Part shown: positions 8,555-16,561 of the stretch, piece after piece
Layout of the letters: each line of letters begins with the position of its first letter
Position numbering within the stretch: the first letter of the stretch is position 1
From: Flavobacterium sp. ov086
GTDB taxonomy: Bacteria > Bacteroidota > Bacteroidia > Flavobacteriales > Flavobacteriaceae
Length of the DNA: 64,000 nucleotides
Direction: 5' to 3'
Assembly (NCBI RefSeq): GCF_900187965.1
Contig: NZ_FZNL01000022.1
Location: 54,674 to 118,673 of the forward strand
Notes under the pieces: generated by a model
Seen by the model: the letters and a program-made list of their open reading frames with translations, nothing else
What the model was told of the DNA's origin: nothing
Database searches by the model: none
Position numbers and translations under genes: made by a program

Positions 8555-8654
8555 TTTTATATGTTTTAACTTTCTTTTGTAAAGATATACTGTTTATTTA
8601 AGACTATAAATAATTATTCATTCGAAAATTCTTTCAAATCATAAATATTGTCCA

Positions 8655-8690
8655 TAAAAAAAGCTGCATCGTTTGATGCAGCTTTTTTTA
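8655..8690 (-). terminator. rho-independent terminator after the CDGSH gene
   Basis: The stem AAGCTGCATC/GATGCAGCTT with loop GTTT is flanked by A and T runs. It lies just past the stop of the reverse-strand CDGSH gene (8716-8943) and before the DinB-domain gene, so it separates the two reverse-strand transcripts. Confidence 0.85.
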
Positions 8691-8715
8691 TATTCAAACC
8701 AGAAAATTAAACTTT

Positions 8716-8943
8716 TTAGTTCGTTTTCATCGGTGGTAAATCGAATGCGATTGATTCGTGCTCAAAGTTGTTACGGTGTCCACCATCGCAAAATGGTTTG
8801 TTTGCAGATAATCCGCAACGGCAAAGTCCTAATGCAGATCTTCCTTGAAGTCCGTAAACTGCTCCTTCAGAATCCATGATTTCGAAATCACCTTCGATTT
8901 TTATAGATCCGTTTTTATTGATGATTAATTTTGTCTTGCTCAT
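8716..8943 (-). CDS. CDGSH iron-sulfur domain protein
   Basis: A 75-residue cytoplasmic protein with a complete CDGSH zinc-finger-type motif: CRCGLSANKPFCDGGH gives Cys41, Cys43, Cys52 and His56, the 3Cys-1His set that holds a [2Fe-2S] cluster in the mitoNEET class. The rest is a short beta-rich N-terminal part (LIINKNGSIKIEGDFEI) followed by the cluster cradle. Single-domain bacterial members are thought to act in redox or iron-sulfur transfer; the partner here is unknown. The gene is alone, ending in its own terminator. Confidence 0.92.
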   Translation of the reverse strand: MSKTKLIINKNGSIKIEGDFEIMDSEGAVYGLQGRSALGLCRCGLSANKPFCDGGHRNNFEHESIAFDLPPMKTN

Positions 8944-9122
8944 AACTTGTTTTTGTTTTTTTCGAGAGCAAAGATTGCAAAATAAATTTTTAAGATTTTA
9001 ATTGAAGTGCTAGTTTAAACTGGTTCTATTTTATGGGGTTTTACCGCAGAGGTTTTCGCGGAGATTTTATGGGTTGGGTTGAAATAATCGTGCAAAGGCG
9101 CTAAGACGCAAAGTTTCTTGCT

Positions 9123-9199
9123 TTTGTCAGGCTGAGCGAAGTCGAAGTCCCGCAAAGTGATTCAGCAAACGGAGCTTCGACTTCGCTCAGCCTGACAAA
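9123..9199. repeat. perfect 25-bp inverted repeat (REP-like)
   Basis: The arms 9123-9147 and 9175-9199 are exact reverse complements (core GGCTGAGCGAAGTCGAAG) separated by 27 bp. A related but imperfect copy lies at 48837-48902. The size, intergenic position and recurrence fit a dispersed palindromic repeat family rather than a terminator, since no gene ends beside it. Confidence 0.85.
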
Positions 9200-9223
9200 C
9201 GAAATCATTCTTATGAAAACTGT

Positions 9224-9310
9224 TTTTTTAGCCCCGATAGAAGTGGAAATCCTTTTGTGCCGGGATTCGGCACAAAAGATTGGAACGGATAGCGGGATTA
9301 GCTCCTAAAA
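9224..9310 (+). ncRNA. structured RNA candidate, Flavo-1-like
   Basis: An 87-bp block with conserved-looking segments TAGCCCCGATAGAAG and GGAACGGATAGCGGG around an 11-bp hairpin (CTTTTGTGCCG/CGGCACAAAAG, loop near GGATT), closed by an outer pairing of TTTTTTTAG with CTCCTAAAAA. I recall this arrangement from many flavobacterial intergenic regions and believe it corresponds to the Flavo-1 RNA motif, but I could not run a covariance search. It lies about 230 bp upstream of metG. It could be a free small RNA or a dispersed repeat; a cis-regulator is less likely because a promoter lies between it and metG. Confidence 0.5.
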
Positions 9311-9335
9311 AAACTACTAAGAAATATCAAATCAG

Positions 9336-9488
9336 TTTCGCGCAAAGACACAGAGCCGCAAAGTTTTTCCTTGTTTAAAAGTGCAATTAAGCGCCAACTT
9401 TAAATTAGACTTTGCGCCTTTGCGTCTTTGCGAGATTAAAAAACTTTTGTGAATCTTTGCGAAAAGCTTCGTGAATCTCTGCGAAACT
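9336..9488. repeat. GCAAAG-type degenerate intergenic repeat
   Basis: The region alternates GCGCAAAGACACAGAGCCGC-like and reverse-oriented TTTGCGCCTTTGCGTCTTTG-like words, so that the two halves can pair imperfectly. A similar short block lies at 9090-9115. The same GCAAAG/CTTTGC words recur in several other gaps of the window (30.95, 31.9, 41.6, 44.9, 48.75 and 55.05 kb). No coding capacity is evident. Confidence 0.6.
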
Positions 9489-9518
9489 TAGAATTCTCAA
9501 TTCTATTGCTTATTTTTG
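9488..9518 (+). promoter_or_regulatory. metG promoter
   Basis: A perfect flavobacterial -7 box TATTTTTG at 9511-9518 lies 19 bp before the metG ATG. A weak -33 element (TTA at 9488-9490) is 20 bp upstream of it. The implied leader is only about 15 nt. Confidence 0.6.
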
Positions 9519-9537
9519 CACTCAATAAAATTGAGTT

Positions 9538-11595
9538 ATGATACAAAATCCAAAGAGATATACTATTACGGCAGCATTGCCTTACACCAACGGACCTATA
9601 CATATTGGGCATTTGGCGGGGGTTTACGTGCCTGCAGATATTTATTCGAGATATTTACGTTTGCAAGGAAAAGACGTTGCGTTTATTTGCGGAAGTGATG
9701 AACATGGCGTTGCAATTTCGATGAAAGCCAAAAAAGAAGGAATTACACCACAAGAAGTTATTGATAAATATGACGGAATTATTAGAAAATCATTCGCTGA
9801 TTTCGGAATTTCGTTTGATAATTATTCTCGTACTTCGGCTAAAATTCATCATGATACGGCTCAGGAATTTTTTAGAAAACTGTATGATAATGGTGATTTT
9901 ATTGAAGAAACAACAGAGCAATTATACGATGCAAAAGCAGATCAGTTTCTTGCAGACCGTTTTGTTGTGGGAACTTGCCCAAAATGTGGCAACGACGGAG
10001 CTTACGGAGATCAGTGCGAAAATTGCGGATCGACTCTAAACGCAACAGATTTGATTAACCCGAAATCAACAATTACCGGAGAAACTCCGATTTTGAAATC
10101 TACAAAACACTGGTTTTTACCTTTGGACAGATATACTGAATTCTTAACAGAATGGATTTTGGTTGGACATAAAAACGACTGGAAACCTAATGTTTACGGA
10201 CAAGTAAAATCGTGGGTTGATGGCGGACTTGAACCTCGTGCGGTAACGCGTGACCTTGATTGGGGAATTGATGTTCCGGTTGAAGGTGCAGAAGGAAAAA
10301 AACTATACGTTTGGTTTGATGCGCCTATCGGATATATTTCGTCTACGAAAGAATGGGCAGCGCGCGAAGGAAAAGACTGGGAACCATACTGGAAAGATGA
10401 AGATACGAAACTGGTTCACTTTATTGGGAAAGACAATATTGTTTTTCACTGTATCATTTTCCCTGCGATGCTTAAAGCCGAAGGAAGCTATATTTTGCCG
10501 GACAACGTTCCTGCAAATGAGTTTTTGAATTTGGAAGGAAATAAACTTTCGACTTCTAAAAACTGGGCAGTTTGGTTGCACGAATATTTAGAAGAATTTC
10601 CGGAGAAACAAGACGTTTTGCGTTATGCTTTGACTGCAAATGCTCCTGAAACACAAGACAATGATTTCACTTGGAAAAGTTTCCAATCTAGAAATAACAA
10701 TGAATTAGTAGCAATTTTTGGAAACTTCATTAATCGTGTTGCCGTTTTAGTCAACAAAAATTACGACGGACATATCCCAACTCCAAATGAATTTACAGAA
10801 CGTGATGAAGCGACTTTGACAGAATTAAAAGCTTATCCAGCCGTGATTTCAAGTTCGGTTGAACGTTACAGATTCCGTGAAGCTTTGGGCGAATTGATGA
10901 ATGTTGCTCGTTTAGGAAATAAATATCTTGCAGAAGAAGAGCCTTGGAAAGTTATAAAAGAGAATCCGGAGCGTGTAAAAACTCAATTATATGTAGCTTC
11001 ACAAATTGCTGCTGCTTTGAGCATTTTAGCCGAACCATTTTTGCCTTTTACTGCGGCTAAATTATCAAGAATATTAAAAAACGAAGGCAAATTGAAATGG
11101 AACGACGTTTCTGAGAATTCAGATTTAATTCCATCAGGACACCAAATTGGTCAGAATGAATTACTTTTTGCAAAAATCGAAGACGAAGAAATACAAAAAC
11201 AAATAGATAAATTGGAAGCTACAAAAACTGCAAATCTTGCCGAAAATAAACAACCAGAACCTCAAAAAGAATTGATTCAATATGAGGATTTTGCTAAAAT
11301 GGATTTACGCGTAGGAACAATCATTGAAGCAGAGAAAATGCCAAAAGCAAACAAACTTTTGGTACTTAAAATTGATACAGGAATCGACGTTCGTACGATA
11401 GTTTCGGGAATTGCCGAAAGCTTTTCGCCAGAAGAAATTATTGGTAAACGTGTTACGGTTTTAGCAAACTTAGCGCCAAGAGCTTTACGCGGAGTTGAAA
11501 GCCAAGGAATGATTTTAATGACAACAAACGCCGAAGGAAAATTAGTATTTGTAAATCCAGATACTGACGCTCCAAATGGTGAAACGATAAACTAG
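9538..11595 (+). CDS. metG: methionyl-tRNA synthetase
   Basis: A 685-residue class I synthetase that charges tRNA-Met. The HIGH motif is at residues 22-25 (PIHIGHLAG), the zinc knuckle at Cys147, Cys150, Cys160 and Cys163 (CPKCG...CENC), and the KMSKS signature appears as KLSTSK at 336-341. The anticodon-binding helical domain follows. The C-terminal 100 residues (from about 585, DLRVGTIIEAEKMPKANKLLVLKIDTG) are the EMAP/Arc1-type tRNA-binding domain used for dimerisation. The length is normal for the long bacterial form. It has its own promoter and is followed by a weak terminator. Confidence 0.98.
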   Translation: MIQNPKRYTITAALPYTNGPIHIGHLAGVYVPADIYSRYLRLQGKDVAFICGSDEHGVAISMKAKKEGITPQEVIDKYDGIIRKSFADFGISFDNYSRTSAKIHHDTAQEFFRKLYDNGDFIEETTEQLYDAKADQFLADRFVVGTCPKCGNDGAYGDQCENCGSTLNATDLINPKSTITGETPILKSTKHWFLPLDRYTEFLTEWILVGHKNDWKPNVYGQVKSWVDGGLEPRAVTRDLDWGIDVPVEGAEGKKLYVWFDAPIGYISSTKEWAAREGKDWEPYWKDEDTKLVHFIGKDNIVFHCIIFPAMLKAEGSYILPDNVPANEFLNLEGNKLSTSKNWAVWLHEYLEEFPEKQDVLRYALTANAPETQDNDFTWKSFQSRNNNELVAIFGNFINRVAVLVNKNYDGHIPTPNEFTERDEATLTELKAYPAVISSSVERYRFREALGELMNVARLGNKYLAEEEPWKVIKENPERVKTQLYVASQIAAALSILAEPFLPFTAAKLSRILKNEGKLKWNDVSENSDLIPSGHQIGQNELLFAKIEDEEIQKQIDKLEATKTANLAENKQPEPQKELIQYEDFAKMDLRVGTIIEAEKMPKANKLLVLKIDTGIDVRTIVSGIAESFSPEEIIGKRVTVLANLAPRALRGVESQGMILMTTNAEGKLVFVNPDTDAPNGETIN

Positions 11596-11627
11596 CTTTT
11601 TTTGTAAAAGGTTAGATGGGAAATGTT

Positions 11628-11660
11628 AAAACATGGGAAATTTCTCATGTTTTTTCTTTT
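11628..11660 (+). terminator. metG terminator
   Basis: The stem AAAACATG/CATGTTTT (8 bp, 10-nt loop) is followed by a T-rich tract about 33 bp after the metG stop. Confidence 0.65.
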
Positions 11661-11690
11661 TAGTCGAGTTTATAGTCGTAAGTTTGTTTT

Positions 11691-11807
11691 GCAAAACATT
11701 CATACCTCTAGGAGAAATCCTAAAACTTATTACGTAAACATAGCGGAAACCACGCCATGGTGAAGGGAATGGAAACTACCTAAAATCATTTGTAATGAAT
11801 GTTTTGC
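11691..11807. repeat. 117-bp element bounded by 13-bp inverted repeats
   Basis: Exact arms GCAAAACATTCAT (11691-11703) and ATGAATGTTTTGC (11795-11807) enclose 91 bp that contain CCTCTAGGAGAAATCC and ACCACGCCATGGTG, each able to form an internal hairpin. No ORF is inside. It could be a MITE-like element or a structured RNA. It sits between metG and the small gene at 11846. Confidence 0.6.
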
Positions 11808-11845
11808 ACACCTAAAGCGTGGTTTTCGTGTACCTAATATTTTCT

Positions 11846-12124
11846 ATGATGCAAAAAGAAAATGAAAAAACATCAGAACCTGATGTAATGTGTGCAATGG
11901 CAAAATTTCTTTCAGACCTTTGGTTTGAAGATGATTTTAGAGATCAACCGGAACATTTGTCCGAAATTTTCGAGACAATTTTACTAACCGAAATGGGCGA
12001 TGACCAAGATCTCCGAATCAAAATGGTAAGTTCGATTAGAACAAGTAAAATGTTGGCAAATGCGCTTGGTCCTTTTTCGGATATGGAAATTAACAATGCC
12101 TGCAAGAAAATTATGAATGCATAA
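11846..12124 (+). CDS. small acidic protein of unknown function
   Basis: A 92-residue (or 91, from ATG 11849) acidic helical protein, with MAKFLSDLWFEDDF and a C-terminal PFSDMEINNACKKIMNA. No domain is recognised. The reading frame is open from 11819, but the sequence before 11846 belongs to the repeat-bearing gap, so the internal ATG pair is preferred. Its last 46 codons and the following 66 bp are repeated at 14511-14715. No SD sequence is present. Confidence 0.65.
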   Translation: MMQKENEKTSEPDVMCAMAKFLSDLWFEDDFRDQPEHLSEIFETILLTEMGDDQDLRIKMVSSIRTSKMLANALGPFSDMEINNACKKIMNA

Positions 12125-12211
12125 TACCACTCAAAAACAAATTTAATCCTATTTTTTATTATCAAGTATAATTTGAATGTGCCGTTAGGCAATAGCATTT
12201 AAACATTTTAC

Positions 12212-12254
12212 AAAAGCGTGAAACGATTAATATTAATTGATTCATGCTTTTTTC
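12212..12254 (+). terminator. imperfect terminator of the small gene
   Basis: AAAAGCGTGAA pairs imperfectly with TTCATGCTTTTTT across an 18-nt AT-rich loop, followed by T residues. It lies between the small gene and the NfeD-like gene. Confidence 0.45.
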
Positions 12255-12336
12255 AATTCATAAATTATACTGAAAATATTTACAAAAATTAGCTTCCATC
12301 GATTAAAAGTAAGACATTCGCTTCAAAATATAAATT

Positions 12337-12903
12337 ATGGAGCTATTAAACAACTTACCTTACTTACTTACATCTTTTTGGTATATAGCCATTCCAACAA
12401 CTTTAATTTTTATTATTCAAGCCATTATAACCTTCACAGGCTTAGACTTAATAGATAATATAGAATCGGATTTTGACGCTGACTTGAATAGCGGAAGCAG
12501 CGATTTTCAACTTTTTTCCTTAAGAAACTTAATAAATTTTCTTTTAGGATTTAGCTGGACTGGAATTTCCTTCTACAAAACTATTAATAACCAACCATTA
12601 CTTATCATTTTGTCTTTAATAATGGGAGTGCTATTTGTTCTTCTTTTTTTCTTCATTATCAAACAGGTTCAAAAATTAGCCGAAGATAATTCCTTTAAAA
12701 TCACGAATACACTACACAAAACAGCCGAAGTTTATTTAACGATTCCAGAAAACAAAAAAGGGAAAGGCAAAATTATGATTAGCGTAAATGGCGCATTTCA
12801 TGAATTAGAAGCTATGACAGAAAACAATCAAATTACATCCGGATCAGTAGTAAAAGTGATCAAAATAGAAAACAACAATATTTTAATAGTAGAAACAATT
12901 TAA
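12337..12903 (+). CDS. NfeD-like membrane protein
   Basis: A 188-residue inner-membrane protein. Hydrophobic segments lie at about residues 8-35, 62-80 and 85-108; the C-terminal 65 residues (HKTAEVYLTIPENKKGKGKIMISVNGAFHELEA...) form the OB-fold typical of NfeD/YuaF proteins. These are partners of flotillins in membrane microdomains, and the gene here ends one base before the flotillin start, as is usual for the pair. It has about 210 bp of upstream DNA carrying the terminator of the previous gene. The pair is bracketed by direct repeats. Confidence 0.85.
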   Translation: MELLNNLPYLLTSFWYIAIPTTLIFIIQAIITFTGLDLIDNIESDFDADLNSGSSDFQLFSLRNLINFLLGFSWTGISFYKTINNQPLLIILSLIMGVLFVLLFFFIIKQVQKLAEDNSFKITNTLHKTAEVYLTIPENKKGKGKIMISVNGAFHELEAMTENNQITSGSVVKVIKIENNNILIVETI

Positions 12904-12904
12904 T

Positions 12905-14431
12905 ATGATAAATATGAATCCAATAATTTTGATTGCCGTTGCTGCAATCGTTTTATTTGTAACAATTTCGGCACTAATATCAAGATACAAGCGTTGCCCC
13001 TCTGATAAAATTTTAGTGATTTACGGAAGAACTGGCGGTACATCTGCAAAATGTGTTCACGGTGGAGGAGCTTTTATTTGGCCAGTAATTCAAGATTATG
13101 CGTTTTTAGATTTAAAACCACTTTCTATCGAGGCGAACTTAACAAATGCTTTAAGCCGACAAAATATCCGAGTAGATGTTCCTTGTAGATTTACAATTGC
13201 TATTTCTACAGAATCTGATAGTATGAATACTGCAGCTGAAAGACTTTTAGGATTATCATCTGAACAAATTCAAGAACTTGCAAAAGACATTTTATTTGGT
13301 CAACTACGTTTGGTAATTGCAACAATGACGATTGAAGAAATCAATTCAGACCGAGATAAATTTCTAGATAATATTTCAAAAAACGTCGACAGTGAATTAA
13401 AGAAAATTGGTTTAAAATTAATAAACGTAAACGTTACAGACATTAAAGATGAATCTGGTTATATTGAGGCATTAGGAAAAGAAGCCGCCGCAAAAGCTAT
13501 TAACGAAGCAAAAATTAGTGTTGCGCAACAAGAAAAAATCGGAGAAACTGGTAAAGCTCTTGCCGACAGAGAAAAAGACACTCAAATAGCTGAAACACAT
13601 AGAGACAGGGATGTGAAAATTGCAATTACACAAAAAGACAAAGAAATTAGTATTGCAACAGCAGTAAAAGACGAAACGATTGGAAAAGCAGAAGCGGCAA
13701 GAGATACACGAGTAAAAACATCTGAAGCAAATGCTATCGCAATACAAGGAGAGAATGAGTCAAAGATTGCAATTGCAAATTCAGAGGCACTACGTAGAGA
13801 AAAAGAAGCTGAATCAATGCGTATTGCAATAACAGCAGAGAAAGTTCAACAAGCAAGAGCATTGGAAGAATCATATGTTGCAGAACAAAAAGCTGAATTG
13901 GCACGTTCTGAAAGAGAGCGTTCTACACAAATTGCAAACATTGTAGTTCCTGCTGAAATAGCAAAACAAAGAGCAATTATTGAGGCGCAAGCCGCTGCAG
14001 AAACAATAAGAGAAAACGCTAAAGGTGAAGCAGATGCTATTTTTGCTAAAATGGAAGCTGAAGCCAAAGGTCTTTTCGAAATATTAACTAAACAAGCTGA
14101 AGGTTATAAAGAGGTTGTTGCCGCTGCCGGCGGAGATCCGACCAAAGCTTTCCAATTATTGCTTTTAGAGAAACTTCCTGAATTGGTTAGAACTCAGGTC
14201 GAAGCTGTTAAAAATATTAAAATCGATAAAATTACAGTTTGGGATTCTGGAAATGGTCAAGGAGAAAATGGAAATTCGTCAACTGCGAACTTTGTTTCAG
14301 GAATGATGAAAACAGTACCGCCATTGAACGATTTATTTAATATGGCTGGACTTAATCTACCAACTTACCTAAAAGGTGAAGATACTCCAAAGGTTCTCCC
14401 AGTAATTGAAGCACCACAAAAAGAAGAATAA
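12905..14431 (+). CDS. floA: flotillin-family membrane scaffold protein
   Basis: A 508-residue flotillin. An N-terminal hydrophobic hairpin (residues about 5-22) is followed by a band-7/PHB domain (about 30-210: CPSDKILVIYGRTGGTSAKCVHGGGAFIWPV...). A long coiled coil rich in EA, RE and KE repeats runs to about residue 400 and ends in the conserved GDPTKAFQLLLLEKLPELV segment. Bacterial flotillins form oligomers at membrane microdomains. The long form with a C-terminal flotillin domain resembles YqiK/eukaryotic flotillin rather than the shorter FloA, so the symbol is tentative. The start may be ATG 12905 or 12914. It follows the NfeD gene at a spacing of 1 bp. Confidence 0.88.
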   Translation: MINMNPIILIAVAAIVLFVTISALISRYKRCPSDKILVIYGRTGGTSAKCVHGGGAFIWPVIQDYAFLDLKPLSIEANLTNALSRQNIRVDVPCRFTIAISTESDSMNTAAERLLGLSSEQIQELAKDILFGQLRLVIATMTIEEINSDRDKFLDNISKNVDSELKKIGLKLINVNVTDIKDESGYIEALGKEAAAKAINEAKISVAQQEKIGETGKALADREKDTQIAETHRDRDVKIAITQKDKEISIATAVKDETIGKAEAARDTRVKTSEANAIAIQGENESKIAIANSEALRREKEAESMRIAITAEKVQQARALEESYVAEQKAELARSERERSTQIANIVVPAEIAKQRAIIEAQAAAETIRENAKGEADAIFAKMEAEAKGLFEILTKQAEGYKEVVAAAGGDPTKAFQLLLLEKLPELVRTQVEAVKNIKIDKITVWDSGNGQGENGNSSTANFVSGMMKTVPPLNDLFNMAGLNLPTYLKGEDTPKVLPVIEAPQKEE

Positions 14432-14457
14432 CAATTTATCTTTTATTATAAATTCTT

Positions 14458-14488
14458 AAATTGCGTGAACTTTGATTCACGCAATTTT
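14458..14488 (+). terminator. terminator of the NfeD-flotillin operon
   Basis: The stem AAATTGCGTGAA/TTCACGCAATTT with a 6-nt loop is followed by a short T-containing tail, 26 bp after the flotillin stop. Confidence 0.8.
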
Positions 14489-14510
14489 GCTTTATAAAGT
14501 TTTTAAACAT

Positions 14511-14715
14511 ACCGAAATGGGCGATGACCAAGATCTCCGAATCAAAATGGTAAGTTTGATTAGAACCCGTAAAATGTTGGCAAATGCACTTGGTCCTTTT
14601 TCGGATACGGAAATCAACAATGCCTGCAAGAAAATCATGAATGCATAATACCACTCAAAAACAAGTTTAATCCTAAATTTTATAATCAAGCACAATTAGA
14701 AATGTGCTGTTAGGC
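14511..14715 (+). pseudogene. duplicated 3' fragment of the 11846-12124 gene
   Basis: This 205-bp segment matches 11987-12190 almost base for base: the last 46 codons of the small gene (TEMGDDQDLRIKMVS..., stop at 14646-14648), then its 3' flank down to GTTAGGC. Differences are scattered substitutions and one indel. The fragment keeps the frame and has an internal ATG (14517), so a 43-residue peptide could be made, but the N-terminal half is missing. The right end of the repeat coincides with the left arm of the palindrome at 14701. Together the copies flank the NfeD-flotillin operon. Confidence 0.85.
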
Positions 14716-14861
14716 ACTAAAGGTTGGTACAAAAAAAGAATTGCAATAGATTTAGCGTGCCGTAGGTACGCATGAAAATCGTTTTGATGCGTACCTACGG
14801 CACGCCACGGAATTTTTTAACCTAATCTTTTCTACCAATCATTTGTGCCTAATGGCACATT
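14701..14861. repeat. nested palindromes
   Basis: An outer imperfect inverted repeat (14701-14730 with 14833-14861; words TGTGC..TTAGGCAC and TTGGTA/TACCAA) encloses a perfect 19-bp inverted repeat (14755-14773 with 14787-14805, core TGCCGTAGGTACGCA). Partial outer-arm copies occur at 12176-12190 and 16484-16512. The element lies in the gap between the duplicated fragment and the 485-residue secreted protein gene. Confidence 0.8.
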
Positions 14862-14994
14862 TTGATTCTTGATTTGCATTTTTAAATTAAAATTCTACAT
14901 ATTTCTTTCCTGATAAAATAGGGGTTTTATTTTATGTTTCTTTTTTTGCAAAAGAAAAAATAAGATCTTCGCCAAAAATTTAAGTACTTTATCA

Positions 14995-16452
14995 ATGTTA
15001 AAAAAATTACTTTTCACCTCTCTGTTTTTAACCTATTTAACGTCTTTTTCTCAAGAAGTAGTTCACTCTACTCCTGTTGTATTAAAAAACAATCGTGATG
15101 TTTTTCAAACCGTTGACAATGACAAAAAACAAGTTACTTTATTTATTAGCGACAAAATAAAAGTTAAGGCTTTTCTATTAAACGATTTATTGCAAATTAC
15201 AGACAGTATTTCTACAGAAAGACCAGATCGTAAAAAATTTACAGAAATTATTGGTTACAATACCAATAATTCTAATGTTAGATTATTTTGGTCGTCAAGA
15301 GATCGAAATCTGATTTTTACACAATTGTACGATTTTAAAACCCGAAAAATAACGACTGAACAAACCACTTTGTTTGCTAATAATGAAGAAGTATTAGAAA
15401 GTTTTAGTTCAAAAAACAGATTTTACAGTTTAAGTCTTGTAAAACAAAGTAACATCCTTAAGCTTCATGTTTTTGATCAGGATGGAGATCACGAAACAAA
15501 AATTATTAATTTTAGCAATTATCGATTTTACAAACGTGATAATAGCAAAACAGATCTTTATGGTGTTTTTGAGGAACCTCTATTACCTTATGAAAATTCA
15601 TTTTCACTTCAAAATATTACCACCGAAAATCCAACATCTATAACAGACGGAGCCAAAAAAAGAAAGTGTTATTTTAATGAAAATCAATTAATAATAACAT
15701 TGGATTCAAATATCGATTTTACTCAAATCTATACAATTGATCTCAAAACTTATACTGTAACAGAAAAAGTGATTCAAAAACCTCTTATTATGGGTGGTGT
15801 TCTACGTACCAGTTTGAATTCTAATTCTTTTCTTATTGATAATAAACTTTATCAGATAAAAACCTCTCCGGATCAATTTTATTTCACAATAAAAGACCTT
15901 GACGGGAATGTTTTAAAAGAATTCAATGTTACAACAGAAACTCCTATTGATTTTAAAAACTCAGAAATTAGTGTCGTGGGCAGTGATTTTGGAGGAACAC
16001 GAGTTTTAGAAACCAGTTCGCAATTCATTCGAAAAATAAACAAATTAAGTCCTGGGATTTCTTGCTACCATATTGGAGAAAATACATTAATTACTCTGGG
16101 AAGCGCGTCTGAGACTAAACAAGCAATTACTCCTATGTATTTGGGCGGCGGACTAATTGGTGTAGGCCTTAGCGCAGCAGCCGGTGGGATAATGGGGTAT
16201 TATAATTCGACTTTGAGTAATTTTAACTCTTATTCTAATAGAAAAGTAGTAAAAATAGATTGCCTGTTTGACAAAGATAATAATCATGTAAAATCTGAAT
16301 TGCAGCCTTTAGCATTTGACAAAATCAGAACATTTTTTGACGCTTATAAAGATGTTTCTTCTCAAACTTTATTTAAAATGGAGAACTACTATTATTTAGG
16401 GTATTATGATAATAGAATAAATGAATATGTCATTAGACGATTTGCTGATTAA
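14995..16452 (+). CDS. exported protein, paralogue of 20539-21987
   Basis: A 485-residue exported protein (signal peptide ending near SFSQ). It is mostly beta-strand with repeated short blocks, for instance IIGYNTNNSNVRLFWSSRDRNLIFTQLYDFKTRKI and NQLIITLDSNIDFTQIYTIDLKTYTV, which suggests a propeller-like fold. A glycine-rich hydrophobic stretch (GGGLIGVGLSAAAGGIMGYYNS) lies near residue 380 and is absent from the paralogue. The second copy at 20539 shares the order of blocks (SNSFLIDNKLYQIKT/SNSFFLDNKVYQINT) and the ending YVIRRF/FVMRKF. Function unknown. The gene is flanked by copies of a palindromic/T-rich repeat. Confidence 0.78.
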   Translation: MLKKLLFTSLFLTYLTSFSQEVVHSTPVVLKNNRDVFQTVDNDKKQVTLFISDKIKVKAFLLNDLLQITDSISTERPDRKKFTEIIGYNTNNSNVRLFWSSRDRNLIFTQLYDFKTRKITTEQTTLFANNEEVLESFSSKNRFYSLSLVKQSNILKLHVFDQDGDHETKIINFSNYRFYKRDNSKTDLYGVFEEPLLPYENSFSLQNITTENPTSITDGAKKRKCYFNENQLIITLDSNIDFTQIYTIDLKTYTVTEKVIQKPLIMGGVLRTSLNSNSFLIDNKLYQIKTSPDQFYFTIKDLDGNVLKEFNVTTETPIDFKNSEISVVGSDFGGTRVLETSSQFIRKINKLSPGISCYHIGENTLITLGSASETKQAITPMYLGGGLIGVGLSAAAGGIMGYYNSTLSNFNSYSNRKVVKIDCLFDKDNNHVKSELQPLAFDKIRTFFDAYKDVSSQTLFKMENYYYLGYYDNRINEYVIRRFAD

Positions 16453-16483
16453 AAACAAAAATCCAGATTTAAAATTCGGGATT

Positions 16484-16553
16484 CTTTTTCTACCAACATT
16501 TAGTACCTAAGAATAGATTTTCTTTTTTTTTGCTAAAGAAAAATAAGATCTTT
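16484..16553. repeat. partial copy of the 14831-14972 repeat
   Basis: TTTTTCTACCAACATTTAG (16484 onward) and then a T-rich/A-rich hairpin ending AAATAAGATCTTT (16517-16553) repeat, in the same order, the blocks at 14827-14850 and 14936-14972. The 485-residue gene therefore lies between two direct, partly decayed repeats. Confidence 0.65.
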
Positions 16554-16561
16554 GTTATCCT

